Source: Paracoccus sp. R12_2
GTDB lineage: Bacteria; Pseudomonadota; Alphaproteobacteria; Rhodobacterales; Rhodobacteraceae
Direction: 5' to 3'
Assembly (NCBI RefSeq): GCF_017744015.1
Contig: NZ_JAGHRA010000017.1
Coordinates: 39,641 to 103,640, forward strand
Length of the DNA stretch: 64,000 bases
The notes under the pieces were generated by a model, which saw only the letters and a list, made by a program, of their open reading frames with translations, made no database searches and was not told where the DNA came from. Below are positions 8,925-16,965 of this stretch, in pieces (the first letter of the stretch is position 1; each line of letters opens with the position of its first letter). The position numbers and the translations under genes are program-made.

Positions 8925-9383
8925 TCGTTGTCTCCTATGGCACTGACACGATTTATTATGTGTTGGAGTGGCATGGGCGATGTGTTTGACGGAACCAAGT
9001 GACCACGGTTCAGATGTAGAACTTTTCTGATGCAGCTCGCTGCGTGGCTGTCGTGTTTGCGGATCCGCTAGGCGTTTCGACGCTTCAAGCCATGTGCCGT
9101 TTGACAGCCGTGCAGTTACATAAATGTATTTTAAAACAGTAGGTTAAAGTATTTTTACCGCGCCGTTCGAGTTGAGTGCTGCGCAGAAGGCCGCACCGTT
9201 GGTTCCATATGTTGGGCCGCCTTTTTCGCCGCTCACTATAGCTTGTCGCCGCATCTAGACTCGATCGTGCTGCGGGAGTGCATAAGCCACCGCGTGAAAA
9301 TCGTTGTTAAGACTCATTTTTCCGTGTAGATGACACTTTAAAGGGATAAATTGCTGAAAAAGCGATATTTAGAGGGCAGGCGG
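8925..9383. other. Control region upstream of repA
   Basis: This gap of about 460 bp has no gene. It contains one candidate parS repeat (9100-9115), then an AT-rich stretch (TAAATGTATTTTAAAACAGTAGGTTAAAG) that is a plausible repA promoter area. Regulation of repABC operons by RepA/RepB binding upstream of repA is established for the family. Confidence 0.5.
9100..9115 (+). promoter_or_regulatory. Candidate parS-like repeat 1 (upstream of repA)
   Basis: TTTGACAGCCGTGCAG occurs here and twice more at 10603-10618 and 10628-10643. It has a GC centre and partial dyad symmetry like the 16-bp centromere sites of repABC plasmids. It is probably a RepB binding site used in partition, incompatibility and repression of the operon. 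Confidence 0.6.
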
Positions 9384-10595
9384 ATGCGAGATAGGTCATT
9401 TACGGCTGATACGAAGGATCAACCCTTCGACGAGATCATCCTTCAACAGGGAGAGCTGATTTCTGACCGTCTCAATATGTTGCGGCAGGAACAGTATCCT
9501 CCAGATGCCCAGAAAGGTCTACGTCAGTTTTCGCTGGCGGAGGTCGCTTATTATCTCGGCGTGACCCAGTCGACAATCAAGAAGCTCCACCTAGAAGGTA
9601 AGGGGCCTGATCCCGAAACCTCGTCGTCGGGGAGGCGTAGTTATTCAGCTGAGCAAATGCTCGAACTGCGGGCGTATTTGGACAAGCATGGTCGGCCTGG
9701 AAAGCGGCGGTATGTGCCCCATCGGCGTGAAGGTGAGGAACTGCATGTAGTTTCTGTCGTCAACTTCAAAGGCGGGTCCGGAAAGACGACGACTGCGGCT
9801 CATCTGGCTCAGCACTTGGCGCTGAAAGGGCATCGTGTACTGGCGATCGATCTTGACCCGCAGGCATCACTGACAGCTCTGCATGGTATTCAGCCGGAGC
9901 TCGATAATGTTCCATCGCTCTACGAGACGCTCCGCTACGATGATCAACGCAAGCCAATTATCGAAGTAATCCGACCAACGAACTTTCCTAACCTTGATAT
10001 CGTGCCTGCAAGTTTGGAACTTCAAGAGTATGAGTACGATACCCCCGTTGCCTTGACGAGCAGCGACCCCCACGAGGGGCGCCTTTTCTTCACTCGGATC
10101 TCTAAGGCGCTCGACGAAGTCGATGATCGCTATGATGTCGTGGTGATCGATTGCCCACCGCAGCTTGGCTATCTCACGCTGACCGCACTGACAGCCTCGT
10201 CGTCAGTCATCGTCACCGTCCACCCACAGATGCTGGACGTTATGTCGATGAGTCAATTTCTGCTCATGCTTGGCGGAATCATGAAGACAATACGAGACGC
10301 TGGCGCGAACATGCGACTGAAATGGTTTCGCTATCTGGTTACCAGGTTTGAACCCACTGATGGCCCTCAGAAGCAGATGGTCGGGTTTCTGCAGGCGATG
10401 TTCCCGAACCAGATGCTTACCGCGCCTGTTTTGAAATCCACGGCGATCTCCGACGCTGGGATTACTAAACAGACACTCTACGAGGTCGAGCGCTCCCAGT
10501 TTGTTCGCACAACTTATGACCGGGCAATCACTTCACTGAACGACGTGAACGATGAGGTTTCGGAGCTGATCCACAAAGCATGGGGGCGCGAATGA
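9384..10595 (+). CDS. repA: RepA, ParA-type partition ATPase of a repABC replicon
   Basis: This ParA-family protein has about 403 aa from ATG 9384, which follows a GAGGG ribosome site. A TTG at 9351 would add 11 residues. The N-terminal ~110 residues hold a MerR-like winged HTH (SLAEVAYYLGVTQSTIKKLHLEG). The deviant Walker A KGGSGKTT starts at K129, followed by LAIDLDPQASLT and VIDCPPQLGYLT, all standard ParA motifs. In repABC plasmids RepA drives segregation with RepB and parS, and represses its own operon. repB and repC follow on the same strand. The pattern fits the Rhodobacterales repABC type. Confidence 0.93.
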   Translation: MRDRSFTADTKDQPFDEIILQQGELISDRLNMLRQEQYPPDAQKGLRQFSLAEVAYYLGVTQSTIKKLHLEGKGPDPETSSSGRRSYSAEQMLELRAYLDKHGRPGKRRYVPHRREGEELHVVSVVNFKGGSGKTTTAAHLAQHLALKGHRVLAIDLDPQASLTALHGIQPELDNVPSLYETLRYDDQRKPIIEVIRPTNFPNLDIVPASLELQEYEYDTPVALTSSDPHEGRLFFTRISKALDEVDDRYDVVVIDCPPQLGYLTLTALTASSSVIVTVHPQMLDVMSMSQFLLMLGGIMKTIRDAGANMRLKWFRYLVTRFEPTDGPQKQMVGFLQAMFPNQMLTAPVLKSTAISDAGITKQTLYEVERSQFVRTTYDRAITSLNDVNDEVSELIHKAWGRE

Positions 10596-10602
10596 CGACG
10601 TC

Positions 10603-10643
10603 TTTGACAGCCGTGCAGATTGATAGTTTTGACAGCCGTGCAG
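10603..10643 (+). promoter_or_regulatory. Two candidate parS-like repeats between repA and repB
   Basis: Two exact copies of TTTGACAGCCGTGCAG lie at 10603-10618 and 10628-10643, with starts 25 bp apart, in the repA-repB gap. A third copy is upstream of repA. Multiple centromere sites around repA and repB are typical of this plasmid family and set its incompatibility group. Confidence 0.65.
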
Positions 10644-10698
10644 ACAGCCATTTGTCCAGAGTGTTCACGTCTATGATCGCCCAGAAGGAGACAGTTTG

Positions 10699-11694
10699 AT
10701 GGCTCGTAAAGACCTCCTGAAAAATGTGATGGCCAGTTCTTCCGAGCAGCCGAAGGACTCTGGCCGATCAGGCTATGCGATGCGTGGCGCATCAAAGTCC
10801 ATGAAGGTCTCGATTGACAATCTTGCCGAAAATTCGAAGCGCTTGCTCGAAGGGGAAACCATCGTCGAAATCGATCCCCAATTGATCGATGTGTCCTTCA
10901 TTTCGGATCGTCTCAGCGACGACGACGAGGCCTTCAACGAGCTGAAGGAGTCGATTGCAACTGGTCGCCAGGACACTCCAGTACTGCTTCGCCCGCACCC
11001 GGATCTGGACGGTCGCTATATGATCGTCTTCGGCCATCGGCGTGTGCGCGTGGCGTCAGCCCTTGGCCGGAAGGTTCGCGCTGTAGTCAAACCAATGGAC
11101 GATGTGGCGCACATTCTCGCCCAAGGGCAAGAGAACACGGCGCGCGCGGATCTTTCATTCATCGAGAAGGCGCTTTTCGCAAAAAGCCTCCTTGATATGG
11201 GGCAGGCGAAGGATGTGATCCAGTCGGCGCTGACCATTGATGGAACGCTGTTGTCGCGCATGTTGTCTGTCGCGCAGAACATCCCGAGGCATGTGATTGA
11301 GCGGATCGGTCCCGCTAAGCAGATTGGCCGTGACCGCTGGGAGGATTTCAAGAAGCTGGCTTCGGAGTCTGCGAACCAAAAGGTCCTTGAAGGTGCCTTG
11401 GAACTCGAAGGGTTTCACGAGCTGGATAGCGATGCAAGGTTCGAGCTCCTGCACAGCAGACTGGCAGAGGCGGGCAGGACACCCAAGCGCAGAAAGACGC
11501 GCATGGCACCCAAGAAGCGCACCTGGACCGCCGGCAAAGGCCGCATCAAAGGGGTAATCGGCCGGTCCGGAAGGGCATTCAGTATTTCGCTGACAGCACA
11601 GGATTCAACCGAGTTCGGAGACTTTCTCTCCGGTCGACTGGATCAGCTCTACAGCGAATTCCTCGCAACAAAAGAGGAGCAGTCGGAACAATGA
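10699..11694 (+). CDS. repB: RepB, ParB-type centromere-binding protein
   Basis: This 331-aa protein starts at ATG 10699 after AGAAGGAG. It has the ParB/Spo0J core: a PQLIDVSFISDRL segment, the GRQDTPVLLRPHPDLDGRYMIVFGHRRVRVA nuclease-like box, the GQENTARADLSFIEKALFA helix and an HTH-containing central part (residues ~80-210). The basic C-terminal region is typical of plasmid RepB. It should bind the TTTGACAGCC repeats beside it and act with RepA in segregation. It is second in the repABC operon, 103 bp after repA and 160 bp before repC. Confidence 0.92.
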   Translation: MARKDLLKNVMASSSEQPKDSGRSGYAMRGASKSMKVSIDNLAENSKRLLEGETIVEIDPQLIDVSFISDRLSDDDEAFNELKESIATGRQDTPVLLRPHPDLDGRYMIVFGHRRVRVASALGRKVRAVVKPMDDVAHILAQGQENTARADLSFIEKALFAKSLLDMGQAKDVIQSALTIDGTLLSRMLSVAQNIPRHVIERIGPAKQIGRDRWEDFKKLASESANQKVLEGALELEGFHELDSDARFELLHSRLAEAGRTPKRRKTRMAPKKRTWTAGKGRIKGVIGRSGRAFSISLTAQDSTEFGDFLSGRLDQLYSEFLATKEEQSEQ

Positions 11695-11697
11695 TCT

Positions 11698-11827
11698 AGG
11701 CAAAAGAAAAGCCCCCAAGCAGCGTGGCCTGAGAGCTAATCTGAAAAGTTTGGTCGCTTAGAAGATACCTCTCCCACGAATCACTGTCAACGATGAACGC
11801 TTTTGAGCGAACGGCTTTCTTTTGCCT
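11698..11827 (-). ncRNA. Probable antisense RNA (inc-alpha) region between repB and repC
   Basis: repABC plasmids encode a small counter-transcribed RNA in the repB-repC gap that limits repC expression. This gap fits that position. It is bounded by a long-range inverted repeat: AGGCAAAAGAAAAGCC (11698-11713) against GGCTTTCTTTTGCCT (11813-11827), which could pair in the repC leader mRNA. I could not place the antisense promoter or terminator exactly, so the ends given are those of the inverted repeat. Confidence 0.45.
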
Positions 11828-11854
11828 CCACATAACCGGAGGTGAGATACAGGC

Positions 11855-13135
11855 ATGAAACATACAGGTTGGCGCAAGCCGACACCGGGTCTTGGGGTTG
11901 CTGAGCAACTTGCCCAAGCCGGTGAACGGGTAGCAGTACCCAAAACACGAGCATTTGTCGCGCTCAAGCGCGTTGGTGCACATATCGGCCTGAAGGCTGG
12001 CGACATGATGCTCCTCGACACGCTCGGGGCCTTCACCCAGGCCCAGGACTGGGAGGAGGGGCAGCGCCCGATCGTCTGGGCGTCGAACGCCTATCTGATG
12101 GAGCGGACGGGCTTTTCGCTCTCCGCGCTCAAGCGCCATGCGCGGCGCCTGGCCGAGATCGGCGTGATTTCCTTTCAGGACAGCCCGAATGGCAAGCGGT
12201 GGGGCCGTAGGGACGCCGATGGGCGCATCGTTGAGGCGTATGGCTTCGATCTGTCGCCGCTTTCAGCCCGTGTCGAGGAGTTCGAGGAGCTTCATGCCGA
12301 GCTGCAGGCCGAGCGCGAGCTCTGCCAGCGCCTGAAGCGTCAGATTACGGTGGCACGCCGGATGATCCGCGCTCGGATTGAGGCGGCTATCAGCAGCGCG
12401 CTGCGCGGGCCCTGGAGCCAATTCACTGGACTCTTTGAGGAACTTCTGGACCGGCTTCCGCGTCGTCATGAAGCCTCTGAGCAGTTGGAACGGCTACTGT
12501 TGTGGTTCAAGGAACTTCAGGAACGGGTCGAAGCGGCCTATCTCAAGGCGACTGGTGCGACAAAACCTGTGGAAAACATCGGTAACAAAGACACCCAAAT
12601 CACAAAAAAGACTCAAGAAATGGACCCCAGGGAGGTCATTTCTGAACCTCATATACTAATTACAAATCAACTTAATCCTGTAACTAGTAATTCCTCTAAA
12701 AAAGAGGAAGCGGCGGGCGTGGTACCCAATGCTCCACCCGAAGAGTGGGTTGATAGGGAGCTGGAAGACTGGGTTGCCGAGGTGCGCAAGAAGCGGACGG
12801 CGCTCGATCTGCCGACAATCATGCAGGCCTGTCCGGAATTCGCGTCCTGGGCGCGCAATATGGGTGGATTCCTGAAGGATTGGGGCGACCTGCACCGCGT
12901 TGCCGGGCAACTCAGGCCGATGATCGGTATCTCAGAGCATGCCTGGAACGTAGCGCAGGATCGAATGGGGACCCAAGTGGCCACGGCCGCATTTGCGCTC
13001 GTCTTCGAGAAGCACAGTGTCGGTGAGGTTGCCTCGCCGGGCGGATATCTTCGGGGCATGGTCGAGAAGGCTGGGGCAGGAGAGCTGCATTTGGAGCGTA
13101 GTTTCTATGGCAGGCTCAGCGGGCAGGCGGCGTGA
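11855..13135 (+). CDS. repC: RepC, replication initiator of the repABC replicon
   Basis: This 426-aa RepC-family initiator starts at ATG 11855, with a strong GGAGGTGA ribosome site at 11838-11845. The N-terminal part contains GAHIGLKAGDMMLLDTLGAF and the HTH-like SNAYLMERTGFSLSALKRHARRL segment, typical of RepC. The central region is an AT-rich linker in the DNA, where the origin of this plasmid type usually lies. The C-terminal domain runs from ~EWVDRELEDWV to AGGYLRG-like residues near the end. RepC is the only protein strictly needed for replication in this family. Toxin-antitoxin genes follow at once. Confidence 0.92.
   Translation: MKHTGWRKPTPGLGVAEQLAQAGERVAVPKTRAFVALKRVGAHIGLKAGDMMLLDTLGAFTQAQDWEEGQRPIVWASNAYLMERTGFSLSALKRHARRLAEIGVISFQDSPNGKRWGRRDADGRIVEAYGFDLSPLSARVEEFEELHAELQAERELCQRLKRQITVARRMIRARIEAAISSALRGPWSQFTGLFEELLDRLPRRHEASEQLERLLLWFKELQERVEAAYLKATGATKPVENIGNKDTQITKKTQEMDPREVISEPHILITNQLNPVTSNSSKKEEAAGVVPNAPPEEWVDRELEDWVAEVRKKRTALDLPTIMQACPEFASWARNMGGFLKDWGDLHRVAGQLRPMIGISEHAWNVAQDRMGTQVATAAFALVFEKHSVGEVASPGGYLRGMVEKAGAGELHLERSFYGRLSGQAA
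12575..12712 (+). other. Candidate replication origin: AT-rich segment inside repC
   Basis: Within repC a stretch rich in A/T (CACAAAAAAGACTCAAG, ATACTAATTACAAATC, TAATTCCTCTAAAAAAG) stands out from the GC-rich surroundings. In repABC plasmids the origin maps to such an AT-rich segment inside repC. The position agrees, but there is no direct proof here. Confidence 0.55.
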
Positions 13136-13156
13136 CGTATTGATAAATAAGTGGCA

Positions 13157-13173
13157 TTGGCATATATTGCCAA
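13157..13173 (+). promoter_or_regulatory. Candidate operator of the parDE pair
   Basis: TTGGCA and TGCCAA arms flank TATAT, forming a symmetric site 18 bp before the parD start. An AAAGGAG ribosome site follows. ParD-type antitoxins repress their own promoter by binding such sites; the assignment is by position. Confidence 0.45.
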
Positions 13174-13190
13174 CAAAGGAGATCTGACAC

Positions 13191-13448
13191 ATGGTGACAC
13201 GCAACGTTGTCCTGACCGAACCTCAGGATCAACTGGTTCAAGCCTTGGTGGCATCCGGGCGCTACCAGAACGTGAGTGAAGCAATGCGCGCTGGCCTGAG
13301 ATTGCTGGAGCAGGAAGAAGCACAACTAGCCGGGATCCGGAAAGGTCTAATTGAAGGTCTGGCGCAGGCCAAGGCGGGCGATCTTGCGGAGGGAAGCGGC
13401 AAAGATGCGATCCGTAGGGCCTTTGCGACTGCGCGCGCGCGTTCATGA
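13191..13448 (+). CDS. parD: ParD-family antitoxin
   Basis: This 85-aa protein has the ParD/CC2985 pattern: an N-terminal ribbon-helix-helix (NVVLTEPQDQLVQALVASGRYQNVSEAMRAGLRLLE) and a C-terminal tail that wraps the toxin (IRKGLIEGLAQAKAGDLAEGSG). The start at 13191 has AAAGGAG upstream. It overlaps parE by 4 bp (ATGA). Its location just after repC is typical for post-segregational killing modules on repABC plasmids. A dyad at 13157-13173 is its likely operator. Confidence 0.9.
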   Translation: MVTRNVVLTEPQDQLVQALVASGRYQNVSEAMRAGLRLLEQEEAQLAGIRKGLIEGLAQAKAGDLAEGSGKDAIRRAFATARARS

Positions 13449-13780
13449 GCCGATCCTTCCGGCTGACTCGTCGTGCGGAAGCTAGCCTCACTGAAATCGG
13501 CAGATGGACGATCGAGAATTTCGGGCTGCGCCAAGCGGAGCTTTACGAGGCCGAATTGCTCAACTGCTGTGAAAGAATTCTGAACGGCCAGGCCCATAGC
13601 CGGAGTTGCGCAGTTCTCGTTGATGATGTCGAAGACCTGCGGTTCATAAGGGCAGGGGAACATTTCCTTGTGTTTCTGGATCGATCGGACGAGGTCATCA
13701 TCGTGGATATCCTCCATTCCCGCAGCGATCTCCCTCGCCATGTTGCCTCACTTTCGGCTTTGAAGTCCGAAGACTCCTGA
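13445..13780 (+). CDS. parE: ParE-family toxin
   Basis: This 111-aa member of the RelE/ParE superfamily shows the N-terminal LTRRAEASLTEIGRWTIENFG helices and the C-terminal RFIRAGEHFLVFLDRSDEVIIVDILHSRSDLPRHV segment typical of ParE. Characterised ParE toxins inhibit DNA gyrase, so plasmid loss would be toxic. It is translationally coupled to parD. It lies tail-to-tail with the recombinase gene, whose stop is only 7 bp away. Confidence 0.9.
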   Translation: MSRSFRLTRRAEASLTEIGRWTIENFGLRQAELYEAELLNCCERILNGQAHSRSCAVLVDDVEDLRFIRAGEHFLVFLDRSDEVIIVDILHSRSDLPRHVASLSALKSEDS

Positions 13781-13786
13781 TCCACA

Positions 13787-14902
13787 TCACAACCCGGCTG
13801 CCTTCGTCAGGTTCACCCGGAACCTGTCTCGGCGACGCTGATAGCGGCGAGTCATCTCGGCCGAAGCGTGCCCCAGCTGCTTCTGGACATAGCGCTCGTC
13901 GACTTCGGCGGAGCTGGCGAGACCGGCGCGTAGGCTGTGGCCAGAGAACATAGCGAGGCGGTCTTTCTCAGGCAGGTCCGACCGGATGCCCGCGTCCAGG
14001 ACCGTGCGCTTGATCAGCCGCGCAACGTGTTTGTCGTTGAGCCGCTTGTCAGAGGCGCGTTTGCCATCCCGCGAGGTGCCGACAAAGACAGGGCCGAAGT
14101 CGATCCTGGCGAAGTGCAGCCATTGCTCGAGTGCATGGACAGGGCAGGTCTGGTCCTTGGAGCCGCGGCCGATCTCAACCTCGCGCCAGCCGGTCTTTGC
14201 GTTCAGGGTCAGTACGACGCCCTTGTCGAAGATCTCGATCCAGCCGCCCGAGTCCGGCGTGTCGTCCTTGTGAACGTCGAGGCTGACAATTTCCGACCGA
14301 CGCAGACCGCCCGCGTAGCCAATCAGCAGGATCGCCCGATCCCGCAAGCCGCGCAGGTCGTAGGGCAGGGCGGCGATCATCGCCAGAATATCCTCGGCCA
14401 GAATCGCTTCCTTCTGCACCGGCGGGCGCGCGTGCTTGCGTTTGATCCCAGCCAACACCGTCGCGATGTGGCGGTTCTTACGATCGAGGGTGAATCCGCG
14501 TTGCGCATAGTTCCAGGCGAGGCCGGAGAGGCGGCGATCGATCGTGCTGACCGACAGGGGGCGGGACGCCCACTGCGAAGGGGAGGGGCCTGACCCGGAG
14601 GCGAGATCGGCGAGGTAAAGGCCGATCATCTCGGATGAGGGGGGCAGGGGCTCCACTCCCTTCATCCGGCACCAGCGCGCAAAATGCGCCCAATCCTTGG
14701 CATAGGCCTTCAGCGTGTTGTCGGACGCTGCAGCGCGGGCATAGTCGCGGGCGGTGTCGACCAGGCGATCAAGGCTGCCGGAGCCCGCGACATGGGAGGG
14801 CAGGGCGATCCCATCGCTTTTTTCTTGATTTCTCGCGTCGCCCTGAGCATTATGACTTGCATCAGAGTTTGATGATGTCGATTTCTCGTCCTCTGCGGCC
14901 AT
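13787..14902 (-). CDS. Tyrosine recombinase/integrase
   Basis: This 371-aa protein has a core-binding SAM-like domain (residues ~45-160, DNTLKAYAKDWAHFARWC). Its catalytic domain carries the expected residues: Arg in YAGGLRRSEIVSLD, His and Arg in GHSLRAG, a second His in LGHAS and the nucleophile Tyr in RRYQRRRD. It is therefore probably active. Next to the replicon it likely resolves plasmid multimers or integrates the element. A 13-7-13 inverted repeat (14952-14984), laid out like a lox or dif site, lies 50 bp upstream of its start and is a candidate substrate. The 44-residue N-terminal extension is polar and low in motif content. Confidence 0.9.
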   Translation of the reverse strand: MAAEDEKSTSSNSDASHNAQGDARNQEKSDGIALPSHVAGSGSLDRLVDTARDYARAAASDNTLKAYAKDWAHFARWCRMKGVEPLPPSSEMIGLYLADLASGSGPSPSQWASRPLSVSTIDRRLSGLAWNYAQRGFTLDRKNRHIATVLAGIKRKHARPPVQKEAILAEDILAMIAALPYDLRGLRDRAILLIGYAGGLRRSEIVSLDVHKDDTPDSGGWIEIFDKGVVLTLNAKTGWREVEIGRGSKDQTCPVHALEQWLHFARIDFGPVFVGTSRDGKRASDKRLNDKHVARLIKRTVLDAGIRSDLPEKDRLAMFSGHSLRAGLASSAEVDERYVQKQLGHASAEMTRRYQRRRDRFRVNLTKAAGL

Positions 14903-14951
14903 TTTCCAGTGAATCCAGCGATGAAATTAAACTGATTTTCAGCGTATCTTT

Positions 14952-14984
14952 TTATGTCCGATAATACAAACTTATTGGACATAA
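14952..14984. promoter_or_regulatory. lox/dif-like inverted repeat beside the tyrosine recombinase
   Basis: Arms TTATGTCCGATAA (14952-14964) and TTATTGGACATAA (14972-14984) are complementary at 12 of 13 positions and separated by TACAAAC. A 13-7-13 layout is what a tyrosine recombinase core site looks like (compare loxP 13-8-13 and dif 11-6-11). It sits between the divergent recombinase and DUF1403 genes. It could instead be an operator for the recombinase promoter. Confidence 0.5.
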
Positions 14985-15058
14985 CGAGGAACTGCAAAGC
15001 GAGGCGGTTTGCACATCATATTGTGGACGAAAGCGCCGCGCTGATGTAGGCTTCAGGC

Positions 15059-15943
15059 ATGACTTTTTCCCGACCAGATCACACCAGCGACCTCGACACG
15101 TTACCCCGGATGCCTGCCTGGGTCACCTCTGCACGCGCTGAAACCCTTGAAGATGTTGCGTTTTTGTCGGGCGCGGCGCTGAACCACCTGCATCTTGTGT
15201 TGGGACGCGTGGAGGTGCCCCAAGCCTTGTTGTCGGACCGGCTCGCGCTGCGCGCGGCCGAAGCGTGTGTCGCGTTTTCCGGCCGACCGGAGCGGGCAGG
15301 GGAGCTGCGCGACGTCGTGCACCTTCTGCGCCCCGGCGATCTGCCCGGACCGGCGGGGGAAACCTACCTGGCTTGGCGCCGCGCGGCGGAACGGCCGGTG
15401 TCAGTCAAGGCTCTGCATCGCGCGCTGCGCGGACAGGAGGTTGCACAGATAGCAGGCTGGCTCGACGCGGGGCAGGGGGCGCCAGTCACCCGTGCGGCAA
15501 TGGTGCTGGAGGCGGTGCTGACGGAGGGGCCCCGTGCCGATGTGTCGGCGCTGATCCTCGCGGATGCGGCGCTCGCGCAGGCGCTTGGTTGGGGGCATCT
15601 TGTGCCGCTGCTGGCTGCGGGCCTGAAGCGCGCTGACCTGCGCAAGCATGGCGACGACCTTCGCTTGGCTTGTCATCGGGCACTCATCTTTTCGGCGATC
15701 GAGTCGGTGCGGCAGGCCGCCGACCTCACGCGCCGAGCTGCGCATCTGAAAGCCGTCGCGCTGAAGCTGCGGGCCAAGGGGGCAGGGGGCGCGGTTGACA
15801 TGTTCCTGACCCGCGATGCGGTGGCGCCTTCGGCCTTGCCCTTGCCGGATCGCGCCGCGCGGCGGCTCTGCGACCGGTTGGTCGACCTCGGCGCGGTGCG
15901 CGAGCTGACCGGGCGCGATACCTTCCGGCTCTATGGGGTGTAG
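15059..15943 (+). CDS. DUF1403 family protein
   Basis: This 294-aa protein matches the DUF1403 pattern known from alphaproteobacterial plasmids. It begins with a conserved LPRMPAWVTSARAETLEDVAFLSGAALNHLHLVL region and contains the DRLALRAAEACVAFSGRPE and VLEAVLTEGPRADVSALILADAALAQALGW segments. It is mostly alpha-helical and alanine-rich, without catalytic motifs. Only 2 bp separate its stop from scpB, so they are probably one transcription unit. The pairing with ScpB suggests a part in plasmid compaction, segregation or replication control, but the function is undetermined. Confidence 0.8.
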   Translation: MTFSRPDHTSDLDTLPRMPAWVTSARAETLEDVAFLSGAALNHLHLVLGRVEVPQALLSDRLALRAAEACVAFSGRPERAGELRDVVHLLRPGDLPGPAGETYLAWRRAAERPVSVKALHRALRGQEVAQIAGWLDAGQGAPVTRAAMVLEAVLTEGPRADVSALILADAALAQALGWGHLVPLLAAGLKRADLRKHGDDLRLACHRALIFSAIESVRQAADLTRRAAHLKAVALKLRAKGAGGAVDMFLTRDAVAPSALPLPDRAARRLCDRLVDLGAVRELTGRDTFRLYGV

Positions 15944-15945
15944 CT

Positions 15946-16560
15946 ATGGCGAAGGATCGCTCGGAACCTGACCTGGACCTCGAATTGGCCGACCTGCCGC
16001 CGGAGCTGCGCTGGCGGGAGTGGATGCGCCGGATCGAGGCGGTGCTCTTTGCCTCTGCCTCGCCGGTGCCGCGCGAGGATCTGGCGCGGGTCGTGGGGCA
16101 GGGGGCCTCGGTTGACCTGCTCGTCGAGGACCTCGCCGCCGAGCTGGAGGGGCGGGCTTTTGAAGTTGCGTGGGTCGCTGGCGGCTGGATATTCCGCACG
16201 CGCGCCACCTACGCCCCCGCGATCCGCGCGGCGGCAGATATCGGGGACCAATTGCTGGACCTGAGCGAATTCGACGTCGCGGTCCTGGCCGCCATCGCTT
16301 ACCACCAGCCGATCACCCGCGACGCACTGAAGGATATCTTCGGCAAGGAGATCAGCCGTGACCTGATCGGACGGCTGCATGCGCGCGACCTGATCGGGAC
16401 TGGGCCGCGGTCGCCGCGACGCGGCGCTCCCTATACCTTCGTCACCACGGAGCAGTTCCTGGTTGCCTTCGGATTGGAGTCCCTGCGCGATCTTCCCGAT
16501 CGGGAGCAGCTGGAGGATGCGGGGGTTGTGGCGGAAGCTTCACAAGTCGATTTCGGGTAA
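15946..16560 (+). CDS. scpB: ScpB-like condensin accessory protein (plasmid copy)
   Basis: This 204-aa protein has the two winged-helix units of ScpB. Supporting segments are MRRIEAVLFASASPVPREDLARVVGQGASVDLLVEDLAAELEGRAFEV in the first half and LSEFDVAVLAAIAYHQPITRDALKDIFGKEISRDLIGRLHARDLIGTGPR in the second. ScpB works with ScpA and SMC in chromosome condensation. No ScpA or SMC gene is present here, so this copy would use host partners or act alone. A decayed C-terminal fragment of a second ScpB lies ~180 bp downstream. Confidence 0.82.
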   Translation: MAKDRSEPDLDLELADLPPELRWREWMRRIEAVLFASASPVPREDLARVVGQGASVDLLVEDLAAELEGRAFEVAWVAGGWIFRTRATYAPAIRAAADIGDQLLDLSEFDVAVLAAIAYHQPITRDALKDIFGKEISRDLIGRLHARDLIGTGPRSPRRGAPYTFVTTEQFLVAFGLESLRDLPDREQLEDAGVVAEASQVDFG

Positions 16561-16739
16561 CGCGTTGCCGGTTTCCATTGCCATGCCTGACACAAACTCG
16601 GTAGTTCTGCTTATCGTTTCATCCGCAGTGCAACGATTCATGCGGAGAGCCAGAAATATTCACAATTTCAATGTGATAATCGTTGCAGACCTGTGAAGAC
16701 GTCCACTTGCTCTATTCTGGTCGAGAGGATGTTGTCGCG

Positions 16740-16832
16740 TACGCTCGCGAGCAGTTCTTCGTCTGTTTTGGGCTGGAAGACCTTTGCGACCGGGAGCAAC
16801 TGGCGAAGGCCGTGGTGGTCGCTTCGTCGTGA
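16740..16832 (+). pseudogene. Remnant of a second ScpB gene (C-terminal fragment)
   Basis: Reading from 16740, the frame gives YAREQFFVCFGLEDLCDRE and then QLAKAVVVASS before a stop at 16830. This mirrors the intact ScpB C-terminus (TTEQFLVAFGLESLRDLPDR, then EQLEDAGVVAEAS). No ScpB-like sequence precedes it, so only the tail survives. A tandem duplication or recombination scar is the likely origin. Confidence 0.6.
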
Positions 16833-16884
16833 GAGCGATGCGGTGTTCGCATGCTGTGACCCGTTTACACGATCTAAACGAATT

Positions 16885-16916
16885 TCGAATATTTCGAGTG
16901 TTGCGATTGTTTCGAA
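16885..16916 (+). promoter_or_regulatory. TTCGA-repeat operator candidate upstream of the HTH/PIN pair
   Basis: The dyad TCGAA-TAT-TTCGA (16885-16897) is followed by another TTCGAA at 16911-16916, about 50 bp before the antitoxin start. Repeated half-sites in front of a DNA-binding antitoxin gene suggest autoregulation. Confidence 0.35.
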
Positions 16917-16965
16917 GGACGGATAGCCTATATCCAACACGAGACGATAGAACCGGAGAGAGAAG

